From: Sinanaerobacter sp. ZZT-01
Lineage (GTDB): Bacteria > Bacillota > Clostridia > Peptostreptococcales > Anaerovoracaceae
Reading direction: 5' to 3'
Length of the DNA: 64,000 nt
Assembly (NCBI RefSeq): GCF_035621135.1
Contig: NZ_CP141728.1
Coordinates: forward strand, 124,001-188,000
Each line of letters begins with the position of its first letter. The first letter of the stretch is position 1. The position numbers and the translations under genes were made by a program. Shown here piece by piece: positions 15,958 through 25,347 of this stretch. Under the pieces are notes generated by a model, which was not told where the DNA came from, ran no database searches, and was given only the letters and a program-made list of their open reading frames with translations.

Positions 15958-16962
15958 TTAATTTTCTTCCGGTACAATATAATCTACTCCGTCGATTCGT
16001 AACGCCTTATAATCATTTAAATCAACCAATTTAGAAAAACTTCCTATAATCATTGTACCGCTTCCATAACTCATATCAATTGCTCCGGAATATCCCATAT
16101 CGTCCGCTAAGCTGTTATCTCTATTAATTAAATTTATTTCCTCTGCATGCTCACTCCCCTTATAGTAATATCCGATTGGTGAAACTTCAATAGACTCAAT
16201 ATCTGACACTGAATCAGGGTAAAGTGTCACAGTCTGTATTTGCTCCGGAATATCAAAATTCACAGTTAATCCATGGAAGTTTACAGTTACAGGCTTCGTT
16301 ATGTCTACATCTTTCAGTTCAAAATCACATTGATACGCTTTGTAATCTTTGTTTTTATTATCATTAGTATACTGAAAAACTCCATGTCCGATTTTTATAG
16401 AAGGATCGATTGGTGTCGGATTTATTTCCAACTCTAATGTCATATGCTTTCCGCTACCCTTGTTTATCATTTTTTGCCCTTCTTTTGTAAGAGCCTCCGC
16501 ACTTAACACAAAGACACACTGGTACTGGTCCGCAAGAACGCCTTCGATGTTTACTTTAATATCGTCATTCTGGACACTTTGAACCGTTTCGAGCGTCCTG
16601 TCACCATAAATATTAGTATCATTTCCCCAATAACGCTGTAATCCATCCAAGTGTGCACCTGCAATCGCAATCGTAGAGCAGACCATTATCACAGCAGCAC
16701 AAGCAGCCATTCTTCTCATGTAAATTCTTCTTTTATTATGAATTCTCCTTTTTCCTTCTATCTCTTTCTCTTGATCCTGTTGTATACTCAAATCTTCTAT
16801 CCCCGCTCTCCTCAATATCTTTGCTTTTAAATCCCCTTGTTCATCGGAAGAAAGCGTTACTTTACGGATACCAGTTAAAAGCATTTCCGTTTCTCTTAGA
16901 TCGCATTGATCCAATGCGCTTAGAAATTTGGAAAAATCTTGTGGGGTATTCTTTTTATTCAT
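15958..16962 (-). CDS. DUF4179 membrane protein, probable anti-sigma partner
   Basis: The protein of about 334 residues has a cytosolic N-terminal part (about 1-85), one membrane segment (AACAAVIMVCSTIAIAG, about 86-105) and a large extracellular DUF4179-type domain with beta-rich segments. Genes of this kind commonly follow an ECF sigma factor, as here, and are thought to hold the sigma factor inactive at the membrane until an external signal arrives. The ATG at 16962 is chosen because GGAGG lies eight bases upstream; a start 15 bases earlier has no such site. The gene overlaps the sigma gene by 8 bases, so translation is coupled. The signal is unknown. Confidence 0.78.
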   Translation of the reverse strand: MNKKNTPQDFSKFLSALDQCDLRETEMLLTGIRKVTLSSDEQGDLKAKILRRAGIEDLSIQQDQEKEIEGKRRIHNKRRIYMRRMAACAAVIMVCSTIAIAGAHLDGLQRYWGNDTNIYGDRTLETVQSVQNDDIKVNIEGVLADQYQCVFVLSAEALTKEGQKMINKGSGKHMTLELEINPTPIDPSIKIGHGVFQYTNDNKNKDYKAYQCDFELKDVDITKPVTVNFHGLTVNFDIPEQIQTVTLYPDSVSDIESIEVSPIGYYYKGSEHAEEINLINRDNSLADDMGYSGAIDMSYGSGTMIIGSFSKLVDLNDYKALRIDGVDYIVPEEN

Positions 16963-17524
16963 TCTCTCTGCCTCCAATTACCTTTCTCAATTTTTTCAAT
17001 GCTCTCTCATACCGCTTTTCTACAGTCTTTCTTTTTAGATCCAAGTCCACACTGATTTCCCGCATCGTCTGTCCTAGATAATGCTTTCTTATGAGAATCT
17101 CGCAATCTGGATAACCTAAACCTTTCACTGCCTCAATTAATTGCATTCTTGCTTCCGACCCTAAAATCTGATCCTCTACATTCTCCTTATCAATCAACAG
17201 ATTCTGCAAATTGTCATCATACAAAGAAATATCTTTATCCCCTTTTGTTTTTTTATGAAACAGATTGATCGCTCTTCGTTTTGTAAAAACTGCTAAGAGA
17301 GCTTTAACGGAACCCTTTTCAAGATTAATTTTATTGCGATTGCAGTAAAATTCATAAAAGATATCACTTACGAATTCTTCTATATCTTCCTTACTGCAGA
17401 TTCCAAAAAGTTTACTATGTGCAACCTTATAAACAAAACCTAGATATTGATCGACTAATACAGTATAGCCTCGCTGTGGATCTACATCTAAAAGTATTAC
17501 AAGATTTTCATCTGACTCTTCCAT
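16955..17524 (-). CDS. ECF-type RNA polymerase sigma factor
   Basis: The 189-residue protein has a region 2 (about 22-90: YLGFVYKVAHSKLFGICSKEDIEEFVSDIFYEFY) and a region 4 helix-turn-helix near the C-terminus (about 145-180: MREISVDLDLKRKTVEKRYERALKKLRK). No region 1 or 3 is present, as usual for the extracytoplasmic-function class. It directs RNA polymerase to a small set of promoters when released by its anti-sigma factor, most likely the DUF4179 protein encoded by the overlapping downstream gene. Target promoters could not be identified; autoregulation would be usual. Confidence 0.88.
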   Translation of the reverse strand: MEESDENLVILLDVDPQRGYTVLVDQYLGFVYKVAHSKLFGICSKEDIEEFVSDIFYEFYCNRNKINLEKGSVKALLAVFTKRRAINLFHKKTKGDKDISLYDDNLQNLLIDKENVEDQILGSEARMQLIEAVKGLGYPDCEILIRKHYLGQTMREISVDLDLKRKTVEKRYERALKKLRKVIGGRENE

Positions 17525-17649
17525 GACAGGCCCCCTTTTCCTTTTTTAAGACGTCTCATTTATTACATTCAAATCTATTTTAAAAAAACCGACAAACCAT
17601 AGATAAAAAAGTGCAAAAATAACATTGGTAAGCACTTCTACAAAAAAAA

Positions 17650-17670
17650 CTTTAAACAAATTGTTTAAAG
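17650..17670 (-). terminator. AT-rich palindrome, backup terminator or operator
   Basis: CTTTAAACAA and TTGTTTAAAG, exact reverse complements around one A, are followed on the minus strand by eight T. That fits a second terminator behind the AGCS transcript. Because it lies about 125 bases before the sigma gene start, an operator role is also possible. Confidence 0.45.
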
Positions 17671-17847
17671 CTCAGAATTAACTACCTACCATCTTTTTCT
17701 CTTTTCATATATTTTAATATCACTTATCATGCTTTTCAACTTTTTTTCTATTAATCAATATAAATGTTTCTTTGAATCATCTTTTATAATAAAGAATTCT
17801 TTCATTTTTATTTTTTCAAAAATAAAAGATAGCATCCTTATTGCTGC

Positions 17848-17905
17848 AAAAAAAACCGTCTCCCAATTGTTAGAATTAAATCTAACTTTTTAGAGCCGGT
17901 TTTTT
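17848..17905 (-). terminator. Terminator after the AGCS symporter gene
   Basis: Outer arms AAAAACCG and CGGTTTTT enclose an inner stem GTTAGA / TCTAAC. A T run follows on the minus strand. It lies about 70 bases past the symporter stop codon. Confidence 0.7.
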
Positions 17906-17973
17906 GTCAGCTATTTTTTAATTGTAAATTATGATGGCACAAAATACATAAAGATTGTTTCAACGTGAAGAGG

Positions 17974-19347
17974 TTATTTCCTAGAAATAAGCTCTTCGGA
18001 ACTAAAAAATTCTTTTGTTAGAGAAACAACGACGCCTGAAAGTCCAAGCACACCAATCATATTTGGAATAACGGACAAACCAAAGAGAAAATCAAGGAAA
18101 ATCCAGACAAATTGTAATCCTCCGATTGCACCGATAAAGCATGCGCCTAGATAAACATATCTCATTACCAGTGAAAAAGTCTTTCCAAAAAGGTATTCTG
18201 CTAACCGCTCTCCATAGAAAAGGATGACATAAATGGTGGAAATAACGAAGAGGAGTACTGAAAAGCTGACGACATATCCGCCAATGGAACCATAAAAATC
18301 AGTGAAAGCTTGAGCAGTCATACCAGAAGCAATGATGTCTGTGCTTTTCCAAATTCCTGTTGTTAAAATAACCAAAGCTGTCATAGTACAGATAAGAAGT
18401 GTATCAAAAAAGACTTCAAACATTCCCCACAGACCCTGACGAGCAGGGTGATCCGTTTTAGCTGTTGCATGTGCAATTGGCGCACTTCCCATTCCTGCTT
18501 CATTGGAATATGCACCTCGTGCAATTCCCCATCTCAAAGTCTGGGTAACCGCACTGCCAAGAAAGCCTCCAGCAGCAGCATGTCCGCTAAATGCACTTTT
18601 AAAAATCAGTGAAATGACAGAAGGCAATTCTGCTATATGAAACAGGATAATAATTAGACAGCCTAATACATAGAGAAGAGCCATAAACGGTACGAACTTT
18701 TCTGAAACTTTTCCAATACGTTTTACGCCTCCAATTACGATTAAACCTACCATAACCGTAATGATAATCCCAGAAGTAACGGTAGAAAGTCCAAGCATTG
18801 AGACAGACCCGGCGGCAGAATTAGATTGAACCATAATCCCTGAAACAATAGTCAGCATGAAAAGAAAGGCATAAGTGTTTCCAAGTACTTTTGATTTCAA
18901 TCCATTTTTTAAGTAATACATAGGCCCACCGACGTAGTCGCCGTCACTATTTTTTTCTCTATATTTGACTCCAAGAACAATTTCTGCGTATTTCGTAATC
19001 ATACCAATAATAGCGGTGATCCACATCCAGAAAACAGCCCCAGGGCCCCCAAAACAAATCGCTACCGGAACTCCAACAATGTTTGAAGCTCCCACTGTAG
19101 ATGCTAACGCTGTCGTTACAGCTTGAAAAGGTGTTAAAGTCCCTTGAACATCATCTGAATTATCTTCTTTTTTGGATTTTGAAAGAGAACCGATTGTCTG
19201 TTTCAGCATAAATCCAAAATAGCGGAGCTGAAGGAATTTTAGTCTAAACGTTAAGAAGATTCCGCCTCCCAATAATAGGATCATCATAAAGGGTCCCCAG
19301 AGAAAGCCAGTAGCCGTATTGACAAAATTGACAACTAAATCTTTCAT
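17974..19347 (-). CDS. Sodium:alanine/glycine symporter, AGCS family
   Basis: The 457-residue membrane protein has about 10-12 helices and the AGCS signatures: GGPGAVFWMWITAIIGMITK (about 100-120), GGPMYYLKNGL (about 140-150) and SNEAGMGSAPIAHA (about 275-288). It imports alanine, glycine or similar small amino acids with Na+. AGGAGG lies just upstream of the ATG. The RocB-like peptidase gene lies 21 bp upstream on the same strand, so the two form an operon. This suggests that the transporter takes up the substrate or a product of that peptidase system. Substrate specificity cannot be read here. Confidence 0.92.
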   Translation of the reverse strand: MKDLVVNFVNTATGFLWGPFMMILLLGGGIFLTFRLKFLQLRYFGFMLKQTIGSLSKSKKEDNSDDVQGTLTPFQAVTTALASTVGASNIVGVPVAICFGGPGAVFWMWITAIIGMITKYAEIVLGVKYREKNSDGDYVGGPMYYLKNGLKSKVLGNTYAFLFMLTIVSGIMVQSNSAAGSVSMLGLSTVTSGIIITVMVGLIVIGGVKRIGKVSEKFVPFMALLYVLGCLIIILFHIAELPSVISLIFKSAFSGHAAAGGFLGSAVTQTLRWGIARGAYSNEAGMGSAPIAHATAKTDHPARQGLWGMFEVFFDTLLICTMTALVILTTGIWKSTDIIASGMTAQAFTDFYGSIGGYVVSFSVLLFVISTIYVILFYGERLAEYLFGKTFSLVMRYVYLGACFIGAIGGLQFVWIFLDFLFGLSVIPNMIGVLGLSGVVVSLTKEFFSSEELISRK

Positions 19348-19368
19348 TTTATACCTCCTATATTCATT

Positions 19369-20970
19369 TTATAATGTGTTGAGAATTAACAATTCAATGC
19401 ATGAAGGGATGGTTTCAATCAAATCGGGGATATAAATACGTTCCGTTTTTTGATGTAAATCCTTACCCCAAGGGCCTAAAATAATAGTTGGCATAGAGAG
19501 TTTCTTTAAACTTTCGAAAGGAATTTTATAAAAATCATCATGCCAGAGAGGCATATTCGGAGCAACAAAAGGGACAATCTCTTCTTCATTTTGAAGACCT
19601 GCATAGCTTAAATCGGAAATCCCCATAAAATAATGCTCTATTTCTGGATTATATTGTTCCAATGTTTTTTCCAGATTTGCTTTAAAATGATCATAATTAT
19701 CATCACAAGCACTGGTTATATGAGGATAAAAAGGTGGTGATAAAGCGATGACAATCGTCGGTGTATTATAAGAAGCCACCTCTAACAGCCGCTCAATAAT
19801 AATAAAATTGCTTTCCGGTATAGAAACTTTTTTTTCATTTAGTAAAGAACGAATTTCCATATAGCTGTTTTCAAGTGTACATTTGGTTTGATCTGGATTA
19901 GCTGTCATCGCATCCTGCAACAATTCTTCATAGAATTTGATATGAACTGGATATTCCGGATGCTGGATGCTGCTTGGATAATTCTTGAGATATTCTGATT
20001 GTAGGTGTCTCACTGATTCCAAAAACGCTTTTTCCGAAACAGACTTAAGGATATGAAGAATCTTCTTCGGTGTACTTTCCAGTGTTAAAAAGCTGAGATA
20101 TCCGCCTGCGGCCCCTGGAATGGACGCATCATAATTTCTTTTAAAATCTCTCGAAAAACTCCAAGAAGGAGGGATGGACATTTCCCCGAGCTTTGAATCG
20201 CTGAGGTTGCTGTTAAGCTCTGTGTCAAGAACAATTCTGGAAAGAATCGCTACCGGATTCAATCCTTCAAACGCTTTCCCTATATGCGCCTTCTTGCCTT
20301 GTACGTATACGACTGCCATGGCTTTGCCGACTGAACCATCATAGATTGTCAGATTCTCATTTTTTCGTTCATGGGGTTCTGAATTGATCAGCAGCTGATA
20401 AAGGAGATGATACTTTTCTGAAAGCTTTTCTAGCAATCTTACACTTTCACGCATCCCCAGGGAAAGTGTTTCTTCATCAGGAACAGATAAAAAGAGAATA
20501 TTTCCCTTAAAGTGATCTTTTTGAGCAAACGTATCAAGCAGTGAAAGTTGAATGGCTAGCCCGCCTTTCATATCAGCTGTACCCCTGCCAAACAACCAAT
20601 TCTCATTTTCAAGATCACGCTTTACTTCAGGAGAAAGGTTTTGCTTTTTCAAAGCCGCTTTCAATGGTTCAGGGTCAAAAGCTAAAGATTGTAAAGAGCC
20701 ATAATCAAGGCAATCAACAACATCATGGTGGTTCAGCAGTATAACAGTACCCTCCCCTTCACCTTTGAGCAATCCCCATACAATGGAACGATTGTGAGGG
20801 TCATTGCTAATCGCTTCAAGTCCAAAGGAATTGTCCTGAAGAAGTTTAGAATTCTGCTGAAGTTTGCTTAAAATAAGAGCTTCAACTCGCGATTCACCAG
20901 AAGTATCCGTGATACTTGGAACCTGAATAAGCTCTAAGAGCAAGTCCAAGATTTTATTCTTTTTATGCAT
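19369..20970 (-). CDS. M20-family peptidase, RocB-like
   Basis: The 533-residue protein resembles RocB, an M20-type metallohydrolase linked to arginine utilisation in Bacillus. Metal-site motifs are ILLNHHDVVDCLDYGS (about 77-92), GRGTADMKGGLA (about 128-139) and LSVPDEETLS (about 160-169, catalytic Glu pair). The protein is longer than ordinary ArgE/DapE enzymes, as RocB is. A GGAGG site precedes the ATG. It is first in an operon with the AGCS symporter and is divergent from an amidohydrolase gene. The exact peptide or amide cut is unknown, and rocB itself has no proven reaction, so no symbol is given. Confidence 0.85.
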   Translation of the reverse strand: MHKKNKILDLLLELIQVPSITDTSGESRVEALILSKLQQNSKLLQDNSFGLEAISNDPHNRSIVWGLLKGEGEGTVILLNHHDVVDCLDYGSLQSLAFDPEPLKAALKKQNLSPEVKRDLENENWLFGRGTADMKGGLAIQLSLLDTFAQKDHFKGNILFLSVPDEETLSLGMRESVRLLEKLSEKYHLLYQLLINSEPHERKNENLTIYDGSVGKAMAVVYVQGKKAHIGKAFEGLNPVAILSRIVLDTELNSNLSDSKLGEMSIPPSWSFSRDFKRNYDASIPGAAGGYLSFLTLESTPKKILHILKSVSEKAFLESVRHLQSEYLKNYPSSIQHPEYPVHIKFYEELLQDAMTANPDQTKCTLENSYMEIRSLLNEKKVSIPESNFIIIERLLEVASYNTPTIVIALSPPFYPHITSACDDNYDHFKANLEKTLEQYNPEIEHYFMGISDLSYAGLQNEEEIVPFVAPNMPLWHDDFYKIPFESLKKLSMPTIILGPWGKDLHQKTERIYIPDLIETIPSCIELLILNTL

Positions 20971-21186
20971 AATTAACCTCCATTTCTGAATTTTATACTC
21001 TCATTATAACGAGATATAATTAGATAAATGTTTCAATAAATGTATGCTTACCATTAGAAAAGCGTTAGTTTTCAAACATTTCTGAAATTTAATAGAAATA
21101 CAGTTAGTAGAATGTTATAATTTCATATAAAAATCTTTCGCCGCAAATAGAATGCGGCAAATCATTTATGGGGTTTAGGTGATGCT
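20971..21186. promoter_or_regulatory. Divergent promoter region, peptidase versus amidohydrolase
   Basis: This 216-bp AT-rich gap must hold promoters in both directions. TATAAT-like -10 elements occur on the minus strand near 21003 and on the plus strand near 21116, but no good -35 partners or clear palindromes are seen. The SARP-type regulator encoded downstream at 22759 is a likely binder. Confidence 0.4.
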
Positions 21187-22722
21187 ATGTCATATTTTGT
21201 AAATGGCACAATTCTTACCTTGGAAAATCCAGGAGAACACTTCACCAGTATGCAAATTAGTGAAGATAGAATTGCTGCACTTGGTTATACAAACATTCAA
21301 GAACTTAAAAATGCAGATGAAGAAATTATCGACCTAAAGGGGAAAACCATTTTACCGGGGTTTTATGATTCACATTTGCATTTAATATCTACATTTTTAA
21401 ATGAAATCTCCATTCATTTTGATGATGCGAAATCCATTGGGGATGTACAGGAGCTAATCAGCCAATGGCCGCACAAATACGACTATCCAGTTGTAATCGG
21501 TAAACGGCTTTCAGAATTTGACCTGAAGGAACGACGCCTTCCGACACGAGCTGAACTTGACCGGGTATCTCCAGATTTCCCGTTAGTAATCAGCTCCATT
21601 GAGTTTCATACTGTTTTGATGAATAGCTTTGCACTCAACCAGTTCCGCATTCCCTTTATCAATCGCGGCTTTGAAAAAGACGGGAACAAAAATTTTACAG
21701 GAAAGCTCATCAATCAAGCTGCCTTTATTGCTCTTAAGAAAGTCTACGATTGCTTAGAGGACAATCATTATTTGGCAGGAGCAGATAAAACATTTGAAAC
21801 AGCAATTAAAAATGGGGTCACAACGATGGTAGCAGTTGAAGGCGGTCCATTGTTTCATACACGCCATCCGGAGATTATACTTCAAAATAAGACTAATTTT
21901 CCGATTGATGTAGAGGTCTTCTACTCCACGACAGATCTCAAGAAAGTCTTGAAGCACAATCTGCCACGTGTGGGGGGAGATTTATTTCTCGATGGTTCGT
22001 TTCGATCCAGAAATGCGGCTCTATACGAGCCTTACAATGATACAAAAGATAATTGCGGAAAACTGTTTTATACAGAACAGGGATTAATTGAATTTATTGA
22101 GCATGCACATGAGCTCAATCTACAGATTGCAATCCATGCGGTTGGTCCTCGTGCGATTGACCGGCTTTTATTTGCTTTTGAGACAGTCCTGCAGAAAAAG
22201 ACAAATCAAAATCATCGTCATAGAATTGAACATTTTGAACTTCCACTTGCAACGCACATTCAAAAAGCGAAAGAACTTGGAATTACATTAGCGATGCACC
22301 CTACTTATGAATATTTTTTTAGGGAAGAAGGCATGATGTATGATACTCGTTTAGGAAGAGAGCGGGCTGCCATGACCAATCCATTCAGACAAATATTTGA
22401 TGCCGGTATCAAAGTAGCCGGCTGTTCTGATTCAGATATCATGCCAATTCATCCAATGCTTGGCATTCATTCTGCTGTAAATCATCCCAATCCAAAATCG
22501 AGGATTACCGTTTATGAGGCACTTGAAATGTATACTTTAAATGGTGCTTATGCAATTTATCAGGAGAAGGAAAAAGGTTCCCTTAAAAAGGGAAAAAAAG
22601 CAGATTTTATCATTCTCGAAAAAAATCCGCTTGAGGTTGATCCCAGTACTTTAAAAGATATTACCATACACTCTACTTATAAAAATGGTAACTGTCTTTT
22701 TACATTGCAGCACGATCGATAA
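21187..22722 (+). CDS. Amidohydrolase family protein (YtcJ-like)
   Basis: This 511-residue metal-dependent hydrolase belongs to the amidohydrolase-3 group that includes YtcJ and N-substituted formamide deformylase. Visible metal and active-site motifs are FYDSHLHL (HxH, about 59-66), AIHAVGPRAIDR (about 316), HRIEHFEL (about 343) and GCSDSDIMP (about 418, catalytic Asp). A composite beta-sandwich is formed by the termini, including KGKKADFIILEKNPL. It probably cleaves an amide or imide bond in the cytosol. The SARP/BTAD regulator gene follows 36 bp later on the same strand, and the RocB-like peptidase operon is divergent. The four genes look like one catabolic unit. Substrate unknown. Confidence 0.87.
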   Translation: MSYFVNGTILTLENPGEHFTSMQISEDRIAALGYTNIQELKNADEEIIDLKGKTILPGFYDSHLHLISTFLNEISIHFDDAKSIGDVQELISQWPHKYDYPVVIGKRLSEFDLKERRLPTRAELDRVSPDFPLVISSIEFHTVLMNSFALNQFRIPFINRGFEKDGNKNFTGKLINQAAFIALKKVYDCLEDNHYLAGADKTFETAIKNGVTTMVAVEGGPLFHTRHPEIILQNKTNFPIDVEVFYSTTDLKKVLKHNLPRVGGDLFLDGSFRSRNAALYEPYNDTKDNCGKLFYTEQGLIEFIEHAHELNLQIAIHAVGPRAIDRLLFAFETVLQKKTNQNHRHRIEHFELPLATHIQKAKELGITLAMHPTYEYFFREEGMMYDTRLGRERAAMTNPFRQIFDAGIKVAGCSDSDIMPIHPMLGIHSAVNHPNPKSRITVYEALEMYTLNGAYAIYQEKEKGSLKKGKKADFIILEKNPLEVDPSTLKDITIHSTYKNGNCLFTLQHDR

Positions 22723-22758
22723 AAAATAAATGAATACTGCATTGGGGGCATTTATATA

Positions 22759-24042
22759 ATGGTGAAGCTCAAATTATTTGGTGAAGTTAATGTCAAAGTG
22801 AATCATATCGATCTGACAACACAACTACCTAGAAAAGGATTGGGGTTGCTTATTTACATGGCAACGCAGCCAACAAAGGTTTTTTACAGAGAACAGTTGG
22901 CAAATCTTCTATGGAATGATTATACAAAAAAATCCGCCTTGAATAATCTAAGATTTAATCTTTGGCAGATCAGAAAAATTATAGGAGAATGGACGGATGA
23001 GGAACTGATCATAAATAACAGTAAACAGGCGATTAAGCTTAATAGTGAAGCAATTATCAGTGATTATGATCAGTTTTATAGCACGATCTATAAGCAACAC
23101 TACCAGGAATCGGTTCGATGCTATTCAGGAGATTTTCTTGAAGATTTTTATATTATCGACGCCCCTGATTTTAGCGACTGGGTATTTAGAGAACGTGAAA
23201 ATGCTCAGCGTAAATATTTTAATGCTCAATTTGCCCATGCGCAAGACTTAATGAATTCCCAGCAAATTGAAGAAGCCTTCAATGCCCTTATAAAACTTGC
23301 TGATATAGATCCGCTCAATGAAATGGTATACTTACGATTGATGCAATACCAATATGTTTCCGATAACAAAGTCGCAGCAATCAGTACCTATCGTAATCTA
23401 AAAATGATTTTGCGAAACGAACTGAATATCTCTCCTTCCAATGAGATCGAATCCCTATATAAGCGAATTATCGAAGATACAAACAATGAAAATAATGAAG
23501 TAATATTACACAAGTCGAAGGACGATCAATTCTTCAGTCAAAAAATTAAAATTTATATCGGTAACTCCCCGGAAAAATTGAGTACGTACGCTAGAATACT
23601 CGCCAGTTTTAATAACACAAGCGCCCAATTGGTACTTGATATTTGCGATACTCCAGGACAGAGAATTCCTTCTGAAGGCATGTTTGAAATTCTAAACAGC
23701 CTCTACCATTTTGGAAAGTACTGTATCTCTCAATGGAAGAGTAAATGTGAAAAAATTGATTCTGACATTCGAAATAAGACCGTCAAAGATGATATGATAT
23801 TTTTCAGTATGTTTGAAACTCTCATTGTAAGCGAAAAATCAGAACAGATAATCTTTAGAATTTGGAACATGCAGTATTTGGATAGTAAGACCATCGAGTT
23901 TTTGTCCTATCTTTCACGGCGTAAACTCGATAAACAAATTGTAATTTTGATAGTTTACGATTCTAATCAAAGAAACCCCCAAGTAGAAAAATTCATTGAA
24001 TTTTATCGAGGAATCAATGATGTTGAAGTCATAGAAGAATAA
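22759..24042 (+). CDS. SARP/BTAD-type transcriptional regulator
   Basis: The 427-residue protein starts with an OmpR-like winged helix (about 1-95: LPRKGLGLLIYMATQP and SALNNLRFNLWQIRKIIG) followed by a bacterial transcriptional activator domain of helical TPR type (about 100-245). The remaining 180 residues show no motif I recognise and could be a sensor part. Regulators of this type usually activate neighbouring genes. It is 36 bp downstream of the amidohydrolase gene and probably cotranscribed. The likely targets are the amidohydrolase and the divergent peptidase/symporter operon. The ligand is unknown. Confidence 0.82.
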   Translation: MVKLKLFGEVNVKVNHIDLTTQLPRKGLGLLIYMATQPTKVFYREQLANLLWNDYTKKSALNNLRFNLWQIRKIIGEWTDEELIINNSKQAIKLNSEAIISDYDQFYSTIYKQHYQESVRCYSGDFLEDFYIIDAPDFSDWVFRERENAQRKYFNAQFAHAQDLMNSQQIEEAFNALIKLADIDPLNEMVYLRLMQYQYVSDNKVAAISTYRNLKMILRNELNISPSNEIESLYKRIIEDTNNENNEVILHKSKDDQFFSQKIKIYIGNSPEKLSTYARILASFNNTSAQLVLDICDTPGQRIPSEGMFEILNSLYHFGKYCISQWKSKCEKIDSDIRNKTVKDDMIFFSMFETLIVSEKSEQIIFRIWNMQYLDSKTIEFLSYLSRRKLDKQIVILIVYDSNQRNPQVEKFIEFYRGINDVEVIEE

Positions 24043-24083
24043 ATTTAATATGAGTAAACGTATTTGGCAAACTACGAAAGTCC

Positions 24084-24593
24084 TTATTCTTTCCAAGCAT
24101 TTGCCACGCGGATAAAATATCTTTTGAGCGTTCGGCAGCATAAATATACTAAAACAAATAGAAATGCTGCTGTCAGTAGACCTGTTGGAATGCTTAAAAT
24201 CCGAGGTACCTCCATATTAAACATAGTCATATTAACCCTCTCACTTCCCAAGGTCCGCATTATGCCCCCGACAATTGATCCAACCGCACCAGCGCTAAAC
24301 AGCAATGCCATACCACCGAATAGAAAGACCATAAAAAAGCTGCCAATACCAGCTGATACGAAAAACGGAATCGCTTTTAAAATATTGTTATTTTCCGCAT
24401 AGTATTCTCCTGCCAATGATTTTGCGAGAATCTCAGGGTTCCCTAATCTGGCAATAACAAAAGATTCTTCTTTACCTGCGGCAATGGCATCTGCTATATG
24501 CTGTTCGATTTCTCTTAACATGTCTTCTCTCTGTTCCATAGGCAATCCTTTTAGATTTTTTTTCAACTCCTTAATGTAAGTAATTTTATCCAT
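24084..24593 (-). CDS. DUF1700/HAAS-domain membrane protein
   Basis: The 169-residue protein has an N-terminal helical HAAS domain (about 1-60: YIKELKKNLKGLPMEQREDMLREIEQHI) and about three membrane helices behind it. Such proteins are usually encoded directly after a PadR regulator, as here, with the start codon one base behind the PadR stop codon. The family's role is not established; an interaction with signalling or envelope functions is inferred in the literature. No other gene joins this operon within the window. Confidence 0.82.
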   Translation of the reverse strand: MDKITYIKELKKNLKGLPMEQREDMLREIEQHIADAIAAGKEESFVIARLGNPEILAKSLAGEYYAENNNILKAIPFFVSAGIGSFFMVFLFGGMALLFSAGAVGSIVGGIMRTLGSERVNMTMFNMEVPRILSIPTGLLTAAFLFVLVYLCCRTLKRYFIRVANAWKE

Positions 24594-24594
24594 T

Positions 24595-24936
24595 CTAATT
24601 TTCCTCCCTTTGAACTAATAAGGTATTTAATTCTTTTGATAACTCAATCCAAGTCGATGACATTTTATTTAGAACATCAAGTCCTAATGCAGTCAACTTG
24701 TAATATTTTCTTGGATGGCCACCTTTTGATTCCAACCAATATGATTCTAATTTCTTTTCCTTTTGTAGTCTTCTCAATAAGGGATATAATGTGCCTTCTG
24801 TTATTGAAAGATAGTCAAATTGCTCTAAGCTCAACACCAGCTCATAACCATAGCAAGCTTTTTGATTGATCAAGAGCAATACACAAAATTCCATGATTCC
24901 GCGTCTTAATTGTGCAACCCATTCAAAGTTATCCAT
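24595..24936 (-). CDS. PadR-family transcriptional regulator
   Basis: The 113-residue winged-helix repressor of the small PadR class has motif GYELVLSLEQFDYLSITEGTLYPLLRRLQKE and a C-terminal KYYKLTALG wing. The ATG at 24936 is chosen because GGAGG lies about eight bases upstream; a frame ten codons longer has no ribosome binding site. The DUF1700 gene follows one base after its stop codon. PadR proteins generally repress their own operon, so its operator should lie in the 80-odd bases before the start. The effector is unknown. Confidence 0.88.
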   Translation of the reverse strand: MDNFEWVAQLRRGIMEFCVLLLINQKACYGYELVLSLEQFDYLSITEGTLYPLLRRLQKEKKLESYWLESKGGHPRKYYKLTALGLDVLNKMSSTWIELSKELNTLLVQREEN

Positions 24937-25014
24937 GTATTTACCTCCTGAAAAAGTATATCGCATCTTACTGTGTTATGCAAGGTATATTTAAGTAAGT
25001 AAAACTATGCATAT

Positions 25015-25042
25015 AAAAAAACAGCAAACAAATGTTTGCTGT
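25015..25042 (-). terminator. Terminator of the tRNA operon
   Basis: ACAGCAAACA and TGTTTGCTGT form a perfect 10-bp stem with a two-base loop and run into T6 on the minus strand. It lies nine bases beyond the 3' end of the initiator tRNA gene. Confidence 0.88.
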
Positions 25043-25050
25043 TATCTTTT

Positions 25051-25126
<76 letters not shown>

Positions 25127-25149
25127 ATGTTAAGTTTTGTCATTATGAA

Positions 25150-25238
25150 TGGTGCCGGGAACCGGGGTCGAACCGGTACGATCGGTAAGGATCGCAGGAT
25201 TTTAAGTCCTGTGCGTCTGCCAATTCCGCCACCCCGGC
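25150..25238 (-). tRNA. tRNA-Leu (TAA)
   Basis: The minus-strand gene of 89 bases including CCA starts GCCGGGGTGGCGG. Its anticodon loop CTTAAAA gives TAA. The long variable arm, typical of tRNA-Leu, is seen, and the acceptor ends CCCGGCACCA. Confidence 0.95.
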
Positions 25239-25243
25239 ACTAT

Positions 25244-25318
25244 TGGCTCCAAGGGTGGGGCTCGAACCCACAGCCTATCGGTTAACAGCCGAGTGCTCCA
25301 CCATTGAGCTACCTTGGA
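25244..25318 (-). tRNA. tRNA-Asn (GTT)
   Basis: The minus-strand cloverleaf starts TCCAAGGTAGCTCAATGG and its anticodon loop CTGTTAA gives GTT. The acceptor ends CCTTGGAGCCA with CCA encoded. It is the first gene of the three-tRNA transcript. Confidence 0.95.
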
Positions 25319-25347
25319 ACAAATATTTATCGTTGACGACAAGGATT

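Larger units (their letters stand above)
17525..17973. other. Non-coding stretch between sigma gene and AGCS gene
   Basis: About 450 very AT-rich bases carry no convincing gene. They contain the upstream region of the sigma operon, an AT palindrome at 17650-17670 and a terminator at 17848-17905 for the AGCS transcript. I see no tRNA, riboswitch or small ORF with a ribosome binding site. Confidence 0.7.

Noticed and set aside
17869-17886. GTTAGA-N6-TCTAAC as a fourth member of the operator set
   Set aside because: The spacing between GTTAG and CTAAC is eight, not six, and it is the inner stem of a terminator.
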